From an uncultured Blautia sp. (GTDB lineage: Bacteria > Bacillota > Clostridia > Lachnospirales > Lachnospiraceae): 64,000 nucleotides of DNA. The stretch covers positions 62,001-126,000 of the forward strand of contig CAKRMK010000001.1 in assembly GCA_934364795.1 (NCBI GenBank), given 5' to 3'. The notes beneath the pieces were generated by a model. That model ran no database searches. It had not been told where the DNA came from and saw only the letters and a list, made by a program, of their open reading frames with translations. Positions 17,494 to 26,675 of this stretch are shown one piece after another (the first letter of the stretch is position 1; the number at the start of each line of letters is the position of its first letter). A program made the translations under genes and the position numbers.

Positions 17494-18930
17494 TTAGACC
17501 GTGCCGTGTTTCTTGGACGGACGATCTTCCCTTTTTGTGAACAGCATTTCGAATGCTCCGATCACATATTTTCTTGTATCAGCCGGGCTGATAATGGTGT
17601 CTACATATCCTCTTGCTGCTGCAGAGGAAACAGAGTTCTGAAGTTCTTTGTACTCTGCTGCTTTCTCATTGAGAGTAGCTGCGTCATCGCCTGCGTACAT
17701 GATCTTGGCTGCAAGGGAAGCATCCATCATGCCAATTTCAGCATTCTCCCATGCGTATACCATGTCAGCACCGATTGCCTTGCTGTTCATAGCTGTGTAA
17801 GCTGTACCAAATGCCTTGCCGATGATTACATTAACTTTCGGAACAGTAGCATCTGCAAATGCATGTACCATCTGTCCAACAGATTTTGCCATCATCTTCT
17901 CGCTGCATACAGTAGCCTCAAAACCGTTTACATTGGTAAGAGTCAGTACGGGGATTTCAAAAGCATCACAGAATTTTACGAAATCTGCTGCTTTTCTTGC
18001 GCCTCTTGAAGAAAGGCTTCCATCGGATTCCCATACTTTGTTGCCTTCTGCATCATAGCTCTCGCTTCTGTTTGCAACAGCACCAACGGTAGCACCGTTC
18101 AGTCTGATGAATCCAACAGCAATGTTCTTGCCATAGTCTGCTTTTACTTCGAAGAACTGTCCGTTATCTGCGATTCTGGAAAGTGCAATGGCTGTATCGC
18201 CTGTGCAGTTCTCAATGTCCTCGCATACACGGTTCAGATCATCTGTGCATTCCATATAGGAATCAGTATCTTCGCAGTTAGATGGCAGATATGTTACAAG
18301 TTCACGGATCTTTCCAAGGATCTCATCCTCTGTGCCGGTTCCGTCTACAAGACCTGTCTCTTCGCTCTGGAATTTGGCAGCAGATGTATCACATTTGGAA
18401 ATATTGTTGCCTGCAAGGGCGTTCGGGGTATTTACAAACAGTTTACCCTTCTTCTCTTCAATAAAGGTAAAATCTGTCAGTGCCGGTACAAGTGCCATAC
18501 CACCACCGCAGGTACCGAAAATACCTGTGATCTGCGGAATCAGTCCGGATGCCAGCGTCTGTTTCATATAGATCTCACCGAATGCTTCCAGTGCGTCAGT
18601 TGCCTCCTGGAGACGCAGGCCTGCACAGTCGATCAGACCGATTACCGGAGCGCCGGTCTTCATAGCCATATCATAAAGTCTGGTAATCTTCTTTGCATGC
18701 ATTTCACCAACAGTTCCGTTCAGTACGGAAACATCCTGGCTGTACACATACACCAGATTTCCATCAATTACACCATATCCGGTAATAACACCGTCTGAAG
18801 GTGCTTTCTTCTCAGTCATGTTGAAATCTGTATTTCTGGCTGTTACACTTTGGCCGATTTCAACAAAACTGTTCGCGTCAAGCAAAGAAGTGATTCTTGT
18901 GCCCGCTAAGCTTTGTGTTGCGTTACTCAT
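17494..18930 (-). CDS. Acyl-CoA carboxyltransferase subunit (methylmalonyl-CoA decarboxylase alpha / transcarboxylase 12S type)
   Basis: A 478-residue protein with two crotonase-fold carboxyltransferase halves, seen from IGLIDCAGLRLQEATDALE, GTCGGGMALVPAL and later NVNGFEATVCSE and GKAFGTAYTAM. Members move CO2 between biotin and acyl-CoAs such as methylmalonyl-CoA. It is the first gene of the five-gene cluster, 14 nt before the OadG-like gene. The CoA substrate cannot be fixed from sequence by eye. Having both this and an OadA-type subunit with one biotin carrier is notable. Confidence 0.88.
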   Translation of the reverse strand: MSNATQSLAGTRITSLLDANSFVEIGQSVTARNTDFNMTEKKAPSDGVITGYGVIDGNLVYVYSQDVSVLNGTVGEMHAKKITRLYDMAMKTGAPVIGLIDCAGLRLQEATDALEAFGEIYMKQTLASGLIPQITGIFGTCGGGMALVPALTDFTFIEEKKGKLFVNTPNALAGNNISKCDTSAAKFQSEETGLVDGTGTEDEILGKIRELVTYLPSNCEDTDSYMECTDDLNRVCEDIENCTGDTAIALSRIADNGQFFEVKADYGKNIAVGFIRLNGATVGAVANRSESYDAEGNKVWESDGSLSSRGARKAADFVKFCDAFEIPVLTLTNVNGFEATVCSEKMMAKSVGQMVHAFADATVPKVNVIIGKAFGTAYTAMNSKAIGADMVYAWENAEIGMMDASLAAKIMYAGDDAATLNEKAAEYKELQNSVSSAAARGYVDTIISPADTRKYVIGAFEMLFTKREDRPSKKHGTV

Positions 18931-18991
18931 TCTTTCTTGCCCTCCATTTTATAATAATTTAAAAGTATAACCAAAAATTCTGCCGATTCTA

Positions 18992-19020
18992 ATTGTACAT
19001 TTTTTCACACAATTTTTCAA
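18992..19020 (-). promoter_or_regulatory. Sigma-A promoter of the decarboxylase cluster
   Basis: TTGAAA (19020-19015) and TACAAT (18997-18992) are exactly 17 bp apart on the minus strand, about 62 bp before the start at 18930. It follows directly after the terminator at 19043-19073. Confidence 0.8.
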
Positions 19021-19042
19021 TAGTTTTCCGTGTTTTTATGCA

Positions 19043-19073
19043 AAAAAATCCCTCGTTTTTCGGGGGATTTTTT
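19043..19073 (-). terminator. Terminator after the D,D-carboxypeptidase gene
   Basis: AAAAAATCCC and GGGATTTTTT pair around an 11-nt loop and the 3' arm is itself the U-run. It lies 30 bp past the stop at 19103. Confidence 0.85.
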
Positions 19074-19102
19074 GATATATCATACATATTTCATCAGGCT
19101 TT

Positions 19103-20452
19103 TTAGTGAAAAAAGTCATGAAACACTTTATTTACGCACCATAAATAGGTAATTTTGACGATATTGCGGTCAGAGGTGACAAAATACTCTCCAAGCACCT
19201 GTTCTCCAAGGCTAAACGTAACCTTGCCTATCTTTTGTCCTTTTTCCACTGGTGCCTGAAGCTGTGTTTCCAGCTGAAGATCGCAGGAGACTTTTTCGTT
19301 TTCTTTTAAAAGAACCTCTTTTTCTTTCTCTTCCTTGGGAGCCTGAATAATTCCATTTACATATGCTTCCTGATTTTCCTTCTCTTTTTTATCAACCTGT
19401 GTATTTTCCTCTCTTTCCAGATCCCTGTTGTCTGCTGCGGCAATTCCATCTGTAACTGAAATAAACGGAATATCCGGTTCCTGCCAGTATACTTCTTTAT
19501 GAAAATTTGCTTTTCCATATTCCAGCAGTTTCATGGTATCTTTCCATTTATAGGTTTTGTTGTTCGGCCAGCCACATCCAAGCAGGGAAATGATAAAGGA
19601 TCTCCCCTCATTTTCACAGGCCGCAACATAACAGTATCCTGCATTTCCCGTAAACCCTGTTTTTCCGGAAACAGCATCCGGAGTCATATCCAGCAGGGCA
19701 TTGGCATTATGAACAGAAAAGTGCCGTTTTCCAGAAATATCAGAAAAAGAATAGTCTTTTGTCTGGGTGATATGAAGAAATGCTTTGTTCTGAACGGCAT
19801 AGCGCATAATCAGTGCCAGATCTCTTGCAGTTGTCTGATGAATGCCGCCAGCATCTGCGCCATCCAGACCGTTTGGAGTAACAAAATGGGTATTGGTGCA
19901 GCCGATTTCTTTTGCTTTTTCATTCATCATCCGGGCAAAGCCCTCCACAGAGCCTCCAATATGTTCTGCAATCGCCACGGCTGTATCATTATGGCTTTTT
20001 AGCATCAGGGAATACAGAAGATCCTCCAGATAATACTGCTCTCCCTCTTTTAGTCCCAGTTTCACCTCCGGCTGAAGGGCAGCTTTTTTGGAAACCATCA
20101 CATAATCATCCCCGACTCCGTTTTCCAATGCAAGAATGCAGGTCAGAACCTTTGTGGTGCTTGCATTCGGTCTGGCAGTATAACCTTCTTTTTCATATAA
20201 TACCCTGCCGGAATCGCCATCCATAAGAACTGCGGAAAGTGCATATAAGCTTCCCGGTCCGTCTGCCTCTTTCATATCTACCACTGCCGGAATCATTTTT
20301 ACCACGGAACTTTCGTTTTTCTCACCAGTGCCCAGAAAACTTTCTAAAAGACCGGTTTTAAGAGGACTGCCTGCAAGGGGAATTCCTGTGTACCAAAACA
20401 AAATCGTTAAAGTAAGCAGCATGCAAAGAAATTTTCTTTCTCTTTTCTTCAT
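19103..20452 (-). CDS. D-alanyl-D-alanine carboxypeptidase (DacF-like, low-molecular-weight PBP)
   Basis: A 449-residue exported serine peptidase S11 that trims the last D-Ala of peptidoglycan stem peptides. An N-terminal hydrophobic signal/anchor lies at 9-25. Catalytic motifs are complete: STTK at 98-101, SHN at 153-155 and KTG at 264-266. The C-terminal domain (from about 360) is of the PBP5-C type. I use ATG 20452; an earlier in-frame ATG at 20512 lacks a ribosome binding site and lies in a repeat fragment. In Clostridia dacF often follows scpAB, as it does here with one gene between. Confidence 0.9.
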   Translation of the reverse strand: MKKRERKFLCMLLTLTILFWYTGIPLAGSPLKTGLLESFLGTGEKNESSVVKMIPAVVDMKEADGPGSLYALSAVLMDGDSGRVLYEKEGYTARPNASTTKVLTCILALENGVGDDYVMVSKKAALQPEVKLGLKEGEQYYLEDLLYSLMLKSHNDTAVAIAEHIGGSVEGFARMMNEKAKEIGCTNTHFVTPNGLDGADAGGIHQTTARDLALIMRYAVQNKAFLHITQTKDYSFSDISGKRHFSVHNANALLDMTPDAVSGKTGFTGNAGYCYVAACENEGRSFIISLLGCGWPNNKTYKWKDTMKLLEYGKANFHKEVYWQEPDIPFISVTDGIAAADNRDLEREENTQVDKKEKENQEAYVNGIIQAPKEEKEKEVLLKENEKVSCDLQLETQLQAPVEKGQKIGKVTFSLGEQVLGEYFVTSDRNIVKITYLWCVNKVFHDFFH

Positions 20453-20490
20453 ATCCCACACACTCCATATTCTTCTTAATAAAAATAATC

Positions 20491-20547
20491 CTCCCCGCAA
20501 TCTGTACATCACAATTGTGCGAAAATTCTTTTTGGGGCACGCTTTAA
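20491..20547. repeat. Degenerate fragment of the dispersed hairpin element
   Basis: The stretch resembles one half of the element at 45802-45965: read on the minus strand it has AAAGCGTGCCCCAAAAAG, then CACAATTGTG and CAGATTGCGGGG. It sits between the carboxypeptidase and the phospholipase C-like gene. Confidence 0.5.
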
Positions 20548-20595
20548 AGATTTCTTATATCATTTTACGCAGACATGCCTCAAATATGTTATTAT

Positions 20596-21393
20596 TTATC
20601 CATTATAGGTCAGATTCCATCTGGATGACAATTGACCGTCTTCTCTGGAAAGTTTGTACAATTCCAGCAATTCGCCCGGAGCTTCTTTTACTGCCTCTTC
20701 AAACAGTTTATTCAAAGCATGTACCGGTTCTTTACTTCCGCCTGCCGGTTGTGCCATCATATAGTGATCGATAAGCGCCGACTGTGCCTTGTGGCCGCCC
20801 AGACTGGAGATTTTTGCAAGGCGGGCTCTTTTTGCACCTCCATCATCACAAACCAGCTGATTTGTAATAAATTTCATCAGCTTCAGGCTAAGAAGAATAT
20901 CCCTTGTTTTCAAAAGAGGAAACACCTTATGAATCTCCCTGGCATTTTTTTCTTTTGCAGCAATACAGTCAGATGGATAATAGGAATAGGGATTTTTTCC
21001 ATTTTCTTCCATAAGGAAACGGTCAAATTCGATTTCCAGCAGACTATGGGAAATCCTTCCTTTGTCATGCATCTCATTTACAAATGGATGGCACGCAGAA
21101 TCCAGAAGATAGTGGCATCCAAAGCCAAGAAGATAAGCAAGCAATGCCTGATCCTTCGTTTCTCTTACCTGTGCCATTCCCTGAGCAAAGAAAGCTCTGG
21201 CTTTTTCCTTATGCATCCTATATCCAACACCGCTTACATGATTTTTAAAAATGAAATAATAAAAGAATATATCCGGGCCATGAAGTCCGATACGGTATAA
21301 TTCTCCATTTTCCCTGATAACCTTTTTTATTTCTTCTGGCATCTGCCTGTATATTTTCTGACCAAACAAATCGTGTGCATATGTTGTTGGCAT
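20596..21393 (-). CDS. Zinc-dependent phospholipase C-like protein
   Basis: A 265-residue protein resembling the zinc-dependent phospholipase C domain (PF00882). Metal ligands are suggested by TTYAHDLFG near the start, LHGPDIFFYY, FGCHYLLDSACHPF and the MHDKGRISHSLLEIEFDRF stretch. There is no signal peptide, so it may be cytoplasmic; its substrate is unknown. It lies between scpB and the D,D-carboxypeptidase gene. The start follows GAGGAG. Confidence 0.8.
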   Translation of the reverse strand: MPTTYAHDLFGQKIYRQMPEEIKKVIRENGELYRIGLHGPDIFFYYFIFKNHVSGVGYRMHKEKARAFFAQGMAQVRETKDQALLAYLLGFGCHYLLDSACHPFVNEMHDKGRISHSLLEIEFDRFLMEENGKNPYSYYPSDCIAAKEKNAREIHKVFPLLKTRDILLSLKLMKFITNQLVCDDGGAKRARLAKISSLGGHKAQSALIDHYMMAQPAGGSKEPVHALNKLFEEAVKEAPGELLELYKLSREDGQLSSRWNLTYNG

Positions 21394-21441
21394 TTTTTCT
21401 CCTCTCTTAGGACATGGTTGAAACAGACTCTGAAATTTCTC

Positions 21442-22011
21442 CTAAATATCCAGTTTCAGCTGTACTTCCTCTTCTGCTTCCGCCTTAAAATCTGCCATTT
21501 TTACCGGATCCACAGCCGGAAGCTCTTCCAGTCCCTGTACTCCAAAGGTTCGCAGAAATTCTTCTGTAGTTCCAAATAAAATCGGCCTTCCCGGTGCGTC
21601 CAGCCTTCCAAGCTCTTTCACCAGATTATATTCTACCAGTTTATTCACTGCATGATCACTTTTTACCCCTCGGATCTTTTCGATTTCCGCTTTTGTGACA
21701 GGCTGTTTATACGCAATGATCGACAAAGTTTCCAGCATAACATCTGTAAGGGAAGGTTTCTTTGGCTGCATGGCAATCCGGATCAGGCAGCCATAATAAT
21801 CCCGCTTTGTACAAAGCTGATAGGAATTTTCCAGCTCGATGATACGGATCCCTCTGCCTTCATCCTGGTATTTATCCATCAGATTGTGGATCAGCTTTTC
21901 TGTTGTCGGCTTGTCCTGCTGGATTGCCTTGGCAATCTGTCCAAGCTCCACTGCATCTCCCATTGTAAACAGGATTGCCTCAATAGCTCCTTCTAACTGT
22001 TTGATTTCCAT
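21442..22011 (-). CDS. scpB: Segregation and condensation protein B
   Basis: A 189-residue winged-helix partner of the SMC-ScpA complex, which compacts and segregates chromosomes. It is recognised from AIEAILFTMGD, the central ETLSIIAYKQPVTKAEIE (about 95-112) and GRPILFGTTEEFLRTFG. It lies 10 nt after scpA, as in nearly all Firmicutes. Confidence 0.95.
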   Translation of the reverse strand: MEIKQLEGAIEAILFTMGDAVELGQIAKAIQQDKPTTEKLIHNLMDKYQDEGRGIRIIELENSYQLCTKRDYYGCLIRIAMQPKKPSLTDVMLETLSIIAYKQPVTKAEIEKIRGVKSDHAVNKLVEYNLVKELGRLDAPGRPILFGTTEEFLRTFGVQGLEELPAVDPVKMADFKAEAEEEVQLKLDI

Positions 22012-22021
22012 ATATTAAAAG

Positions 22022-22810
22022 TTATCCTTCCTCTGCAAATTCAGTGAGATTTTTCCAGGTATCCGGATCTGTCACAACATCGATATGGATATCATCAAAA
22101 ATCTCTTCCTGCACCACATGAATATGTCCCATTTTGATCAGCTCCAGCACTGACAAAAATGTAACAATCACCTGAACCTTTGAACACTGCTTTTTCAAAA
22201 GATCTTTAAAGCTGAACTTTCTGTGCGTCCTTGCAAATTCTTTCATCTCAAGCATTTTATCAGACAGGCTGACTTCTTCTTTTTCAATCTTTCCGAAACG
22301 GCTTCGTATGGGGTCTGTCCTGTCGTCCTGCCGACGGATAATGGACTGGTAAATAGCGTGAAGTTTCTCAAGGGTAAGCCCCTCAAGAAGCTCTGACGGA
22401 TCCACCGGCTCCCTGTACTGAAGCACTTCTTCCGGCACATCTTCTTTCCGGTAATATACGCCACTGGCATCGTCCATCTTATCTTTCAGTTCATAAGACA
22501 TGTATTTATACATCTTATACTCCAGAAGCTTCTGCACCAGCTCGGCTCTTGGGTCTTCCTCTTCCCCGTCTTCATTTACCTCTTTTGGAAGAAGCATTCT
22601 GCATTTGATGTCCAGAAGAGTGGCCGCCATAACCATAAACTCACTCATCACGCCCAGATCTTCCTTTTCCATGGCGTGAATATATTCCATGTACTGATCT
22701 GTGATTTCCACAATAGGAATATCATAAATATCAATTTTATTCTTATCAATAAGGTGAAGGAGCAGATCAAGAGGTCCTTCAAAAACATTTAGTTTTACAG
22801 AAATTGCCAT
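22022..22810 (-). CDS. scpA: Segregation and condensation protein A (kleisin)
   Basis: A 262-residue kleisin that bridges the SMC heads. The N-terminus LNVFEGPLDLLLHLIDKNKI is diagnostic. The acidic linker (NEDGEEEDPRAE) and the C-terminal winged helix (VIVTFLSVLELIKMG) are present. The start follows GTGAGGA by 6 nt. Confidence 0.96.
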   Translation of the reverse strand: MAISVKLNVFEGPLDLLLHLIDKNKIDIYDIPIVEITDQYMEYIHAMEKEDLGVMSEFMVMAATLLDIKCRMLLPKEVNEDGEEEDPRAELVQKLLEYKMYKYMSYELKDKMDDASGVYYRKEDVPEEVLQYREPVDPSELLEGLTLEKLHAIYQSIIRRQDDRTDPIRSRFGKIEKEEVSLSDKMLEMKEFARTHRKFSFKDLLKKQCSKVQVIVTFLSVLELIKMGHIHVVQEEIFDDIHIDVVTDPDTWKNLTEFAEEG

Positions 22811-22828
22811 GAACGATCCTCACTTCCC

Positions 22829-23623
22829 TTACTTTTTCATTTCTATAAAAATCAGTTCCCGCGGGTTATGGATCCGAAGGGGAACGGTATGTTCGCCAAG
22901 CCCGGCACTGACCAGCATACACTGATTTTCCCGGTAAAAATCTCCGCAACAGTATTTGGGAAAGGGTATAAACTGGGAGCTTATAGCACCGATATGCCTG
23001 GAAAAGCGAAGCACACCTCCATGATAATGGCCTGACAGAATCAGATCTGCTCCCCAGTTAAAATAGGTTTTGCCATATTTGGGACAATGTGCCAGAAGAA
23101 CATCTATTTCCCGGGGCTCTGCCTTTCCTATAAGCTGCTCTATTTTCTCATCAGAAAGTCCGGGTGAAAAAGGCTTCTTATAATATTCCAAGGGCAGTTC
23201 CAGCCCATATATTCTGAATTTGTCTGCCCCTTTTTGAAATATACATGTTTCGTTTGCCAGAATACGGACTCCATTTTCTTTCAGGCTCTTCTCGTATTCC
23301 AGATATTCCCTGTGATAAACATGCTCCTGTACTTTCATTTTTGATTCATGATTTCCAGGAGAATAAAAAACAGGAAATTCAGCAGCCAGAGGCTTCAGTA
23401 ATTCTTCTGCCTTTTTCAGTGTGGATACGTCTTTTCGCACAACCATATCTCCGGCAATCAAAATGGCATCTGGCTTCCATTTTCTTATTTTCTCTATCAG
23501 AATACTATTATTTTTTCCAAATTCACTGCCATGAAAATCTGCCAGGAAAGCAAACCTTACACCGTTTTCATTTTTTATTTTCGGATTATGGACTTCATAA
23601 GTAACTGTTCGGAATTTTCCCAT
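22829..23623 (-). CDS. Calcineurin-like metallophosphoesterase (YkuE/YaeI-type)
   Basis: A 264-residue phosphoesterase. All metal motifs are visible: ADFHGSEFG, IAGDMVV, SPGNHE, LLAHCPKYG and LSGHYHGG. The end, LRIHNPRELIFIEMKK, matches membrane-associated relatives such as YkuE, but no signal peptide is seen. It lies 9 nt downstream of the molybdopterin-binding gene and 18 nt upstream of scpA in one operon. The substrate is unknown. Confidence 0.88.
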   Translation of the reverse strand: MGKFRTVTYEVHNPKIKNENGVRFAFLADFHGSEFGKNNSILIEKIRKWKPDAILIAGDMVVRKDVSTLKKAEELLKPLAAEFPVFYSPGNHESKMKVQEHVYHREYLEYEKSLKENGVRILANETCIFQKGADKFRIYGLELPLEYYKKPFSPGLSDEKIEQLIGKAEPREIDVLLAHCPKYGKTYFNWGADLILSGHYHGGVLRFSRHIGAISSQFIPFPKYCCGDFYRENQCMLVSAGLGEHTVPLRIHNPRELIFIEMKK

Positions 23624-23632
23624 AAATCTCCT

Positions 23633-24661
23633 TTATTTTCCAAAACCACAGTTTGGGAAGGTACAGACCTTGCAGTTCAGGCAAAGGCCACCCTCTCCAT
23701 ATGCTGCCACTTCCTGTGCAAAAATTTCATCGTCAGCCATGATTCTTGGCAGAACAAGGTCAAATACTGTACGCTTTGCATACATGACACAGCCTGGCAG
23801 TCCAAGGATTGGAATCATTTTTCCATTTTTTTCGTAATATGCAATCAGAAGCATGGCACCTGGGAGCACCGGTGCTCCATATGTCACCACTCTGGCACCT
23901 GTATCGCGGATTCCCCCGGGAGTGCGGTCATCCGGATCTACGCTCATACCGCCGCTGCAAATTACCATGTCTGCGCCCTGGTCAATAAAACTTAAGATAT
24001 CGGCAGTGATCTGTGCCTTGTCATCCCCGGGTGTTGTCTGTCCTATTACCTCTGTAGGATATTCGGCAAGCTTTTCTTTTAATACCGGAGTAAAGGTATC
24101 CTGAATCAAACCTTTTTTTACCTCGCTGCCAGTAGTTACAATTCCCACTCTCTTAGACTGATAGGGAAGAATAGAGAAAATCGGCTCCTGACCGGCCACT
24201 TCCACTGCTTTATCCATTTTTTCCTTTTCAATCACAAGAGGGATAATTCTGGTTCCGGCAAGCTTATCTCCTTTTTTTACCGGAAAATCCCCATGGCGGG
24301 AAGCAATCATCATTTCCCCAAGAGAATTTACTGCAAGAAGGGCATCCCTGCGGATTTTCAGCACACCGTCAATATCTGCCACCAGCTCGATTTTGCCCTC
24401 TTTTACATCGGTTCCATGCATGAAATCTCCTGCAGATATTTTGTACAAAATATCTGCACCTTCATTTTCATGAAGGATTCCTTCTTTCTTTTCCCATACA
24501 AAAAGATGCTCTTTTCCTACAGAAAGTAAAAGGGGAATATCTTCTTCTTTTACAATATGCCCTTTGGAAAACAGTACTCCTTTTTTCTTATCTTTGATGA
24601 TCTGGGTAATATCATGGCACAGGATATGGCCTACCGCATCTTCTGTTTTTATTTCTTTCAT
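23633..24661 (-). CDS. Molybdopterin-binding (MoeA/MogA-fold) protein with cysteine-rich tail
   Basis: A 342-residue protein. Residues ~170-310 form a molybdopterin-binding domain (VGIVTTGSEV, GADMVICSGGMSVDPDDRTP, LPGCVMYAKRT), as in MoeA and MogA. The N-terminal half resembles the MoeA outer domain but is shorter than full-length MoeA. The last 17 residues hold CLNCKVCTFPNCGFGK, a C-x2-C-x2-C-x5-C cluster. No other molybdenum-cofactor gene is nearby, so its role is open: cofactor insertion, or a reuse of the fold. Confidence 0.82.
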   Translation of the reverse strand: MKEIKTEDAVGHILCHDITQIIKDKKKGVLFSKGHIVKEEDIPLLLSVGKEHLFVWEKKEGILHENEGADILYKISAGDFMHGTDVKEGKIELVADIDGVLKIRRDALLAVNSLGEMMIASRHGDFPVKKGDKLAGTRIIPLVIEKEKMDKAVEVAGQEPIFSILPYQSKRVGIVTTGSEVKKGLIQDTFTPVLKEKLAEYPTEVIGQTTPGDDKAQITADILSFIDQGADMVICSGGMSVDPDDRTPGGIRDTGARVVTYGAPVLPGAMLLIAYYEKNGKMIPILGLPGCVMYAKRTVFDLVLPRIMADDEIFAQEVAAYGEGGLCLNCKVCTFPNCGFGK

Positions 24662-24694
24662 TTTGTATCATCCTTTCCTTAAATTACAAGTTCC

Positions 24695-24773
24695 AGAGCG
24701 TGTCCCCAAAAGGCTTTCTGCAAGATGTGTGTCACAATTTGCGGGAATGATTTTTTTGCACGCTTTGGAGCGT
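24695..24773. repeat. Partial copy of the dispersed hairpin element
   Basis: It begins AGAGCGTGTCCCCAAAAGG and continues GCTTTCTGCAAGATGTG, which matches the left arm of the element at 45802. It ends with a TTGCACGCTTTGG inverted copy, so the centre is deleted. It fills the gap between the ABC exporter stop and the molybdopterin-binding gene. Confidence 0.65.
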
Positions 24774-24779
24774 ACGTCT

Positions 24780-26528
24780 TTACAGACCAGCCCTACACAA
24801 TTTTGCATATACTCCATCTTTTTCCATCAGTTCCTGATGCGTTCCCTCTTCTGCAATTCCGTCTTCCGTTAATACCAGAATTCTTCTTGCATTGCGGATC
24901 GTAGAAAGTCTGTGGGCAATCACAAACGTAGTTCTGTTTTTCGCAAGACGTTCCAGAGACTCCTGCACTACTTTCTCGCTTTCGTTATCCAAAGCAGAGG
25001 TCGCTTCATCAAAAATCAGAATCGGTGGATTTTTCAAAAAAGCTCTTGCAATAGAAAGACGCTGTTTCTGCCCTCCGGAAAGCTTCACACCTCGCTGTCC
25101 GATATCTGTACCATAATTATCTGGCATTTCCATAATAAAATCATGGGCATTGGCAAGCTTGGCAGCACGGATTACTTCCTCATCTGTAGCATCCGGACGG
25201 CCGTACCGGATATTTTCCATAATATTTCCTGCAAACAGGTATACATCCTGCTGCACAATACCGATCTGATTACGCAGATCCTTCAGTTTGATCTTGCGAA
25301 TATCTTTGCCATCCAGATAAATAACACCCTCTGTTACATCGTAAAACCTTGGGATCAGACTGCAAAGGGTAGTTTTTCCTGCTCCGGAAGTACCTACAAG
25401 TGCAACATAATCACCAGGCTTTACCTCCAGATTTACATTTGAAAGCACTTTTTCATCATGGTCTTCATAATGAAAAGATACATTTTCGAAACGGATGTCT
25501 CCATCTACATGGTCCAGAGATACCGCATCCGGCGCATCCTCAATATCCGGTGCAATAGACATCATTTCCAGGAAACGGTCATAGCCACTGTAACCATTCT
25601 GGAACTGCTCGGTAAAGTTTACCAGCTTGGTAACCGGCTCTGTAAAGTTATTGATATACAAAAGAAAAGTAACAAGATCTGTTGCACTTAAATCCCCGGA
25701 TGCCAGAAATACAGCGCCGGAAACCAGTGCCACAACTGTGATCAGAGTCGTAAATGCGTCCATTCCTGCATGATAACCTGCCATATAGCGGTAGGTCACA
25801 CGCTTTGCCTCTACAAAGCGTTCATTTCCTTTACGGAATTTCTCAATCTCACGCTTCTCATTTCCAAAAGACTTCACCACACGGATACCAGAAAGACTGT
25901 CCTCGATCTGGCTGTTGATCTCGCCCATACGAACGCGGTTTTCTTTAAAGGCACTTTTCATATTTTTATTATAAACCAGCGCATAGATCAGCATGATAAT
26001 TACAACTGCAAAGCAAAGCAGTGCCATCTGTGGCTTTACATTCATAAGGATAATCAGTGCCCCGAACAGCTTGATCACAGAGATCAGAATGTCCTCCGGT
26101 CCATGGTGGAGCAGCTCTGTGATATCAAAAAGATCGCTTGTAATCCTGGAAAGCAGATGTCCCACTTTCTGGTTATCATAAAAAGCAAAAGAAAGCTTCT
26201 GATAATGGCTGAAAATCTCATTTCGCATGTCATGCTCAATGTAAGCGCCCATCATGTGACCATAATAGGTAATAAAATAACGGCTTCCCAGCTGTACCAG
26301 TATCAGTGCCAGCATTCCGATTCCGATTTTAAGAATAATTGCTTTCGCTTCCTGAACAGGCATTTCGCTTACCGAGGTCATAATATAACGGACCAGAAGC
26401 GGAATGATCAGCGTTACTGCTGCGCCCAGAAATGCAAAAAACAGGTCTGCAATAAACAGGCCTTTATATGGTTTATAATAGCCTGCCAGCATTTTCAGTC
26501 TGCCAGGCTGTTTTTTCTCTTTTTTCAT
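24780..26528 (-). CDS. ABC exporter, fused membrane and ATPase domains
   Basis: A 582-residue half-transporter of the MsbA/LmrA type: six membrane helices in about 1-320, then an ATPase domain with Walker A GTSGAGKTT, signature LSGGQKQR and Walker B ILIFDEATSALD, and the H-loop IAHRLST. It probably works as a homodimer exporting a lipid or drug; no partner half is adjacent. The start at 26528 follows GGAGGGG by 5 nt, whereas the in-frame ATG at 26630 lacks one. Confidence 0.92.
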   Translation of the reverse strand: MKKEKKQPGRLKMLAGYYKPYKGLFIADLFFAFLGAAVTLIIPLLVRYIMTSVSEMPVQEAKAIILKIGIGMLALILVQLGSRYFITYYGHMMGAYIEHDMRNEIFSHYQKLSFAFYDNQKVGHLLSRITSDLFDITELLHHGPEDILISVIKLFGALIILMNVKPQMALLCFAVVIIMLIYALVYNKNMKSAFKENRVRMGEINSQIEDSLSGIRVVKSFGNEKREIEKFRKGNERFVEAKRVTYRYMAGYHAGMDAFTTLITVVALVSGAVFLASGDLSATDLVTFLLYINNFTEPVTKLVNFTEQFQNGYSGYDRFLEMMSIAPDIEDAPDAVSLDHVDGDIRFENVSFHYEDHDEKVLSNVNLEVKPGDYVALVGTSGAGKTTLCSLIPRFYDVTEGVIYLDGKDIRKIKLKDLRNQIGIVQQDVYLFAGNIMENIRYGRPDATDEEVIRAAKLANAHDFIMEMPDNYGTDIGQRGVKLSGGQKQRLSIARAFLKNPPILIFDEATSALDNESEKVVQESLERLAKNRTTFVIAHRLSTIRNARRILVLTEDGIAEEGTHQELMEKDGVYAKLCRAGL

Positions 26529-26675
26529 GTAATCCCCTCCGTACTGCCGCTTTCCATAACAGGTAAGAAAAAATCCTGCTTCGCAGAATCTCCCTGCCTG
26601 CAGAGAATGTTTCATTGTTATCAGCGACAAAAAATTTCATACAGAGTTTATTATAAACCGACAGCGGTTGTTTTG

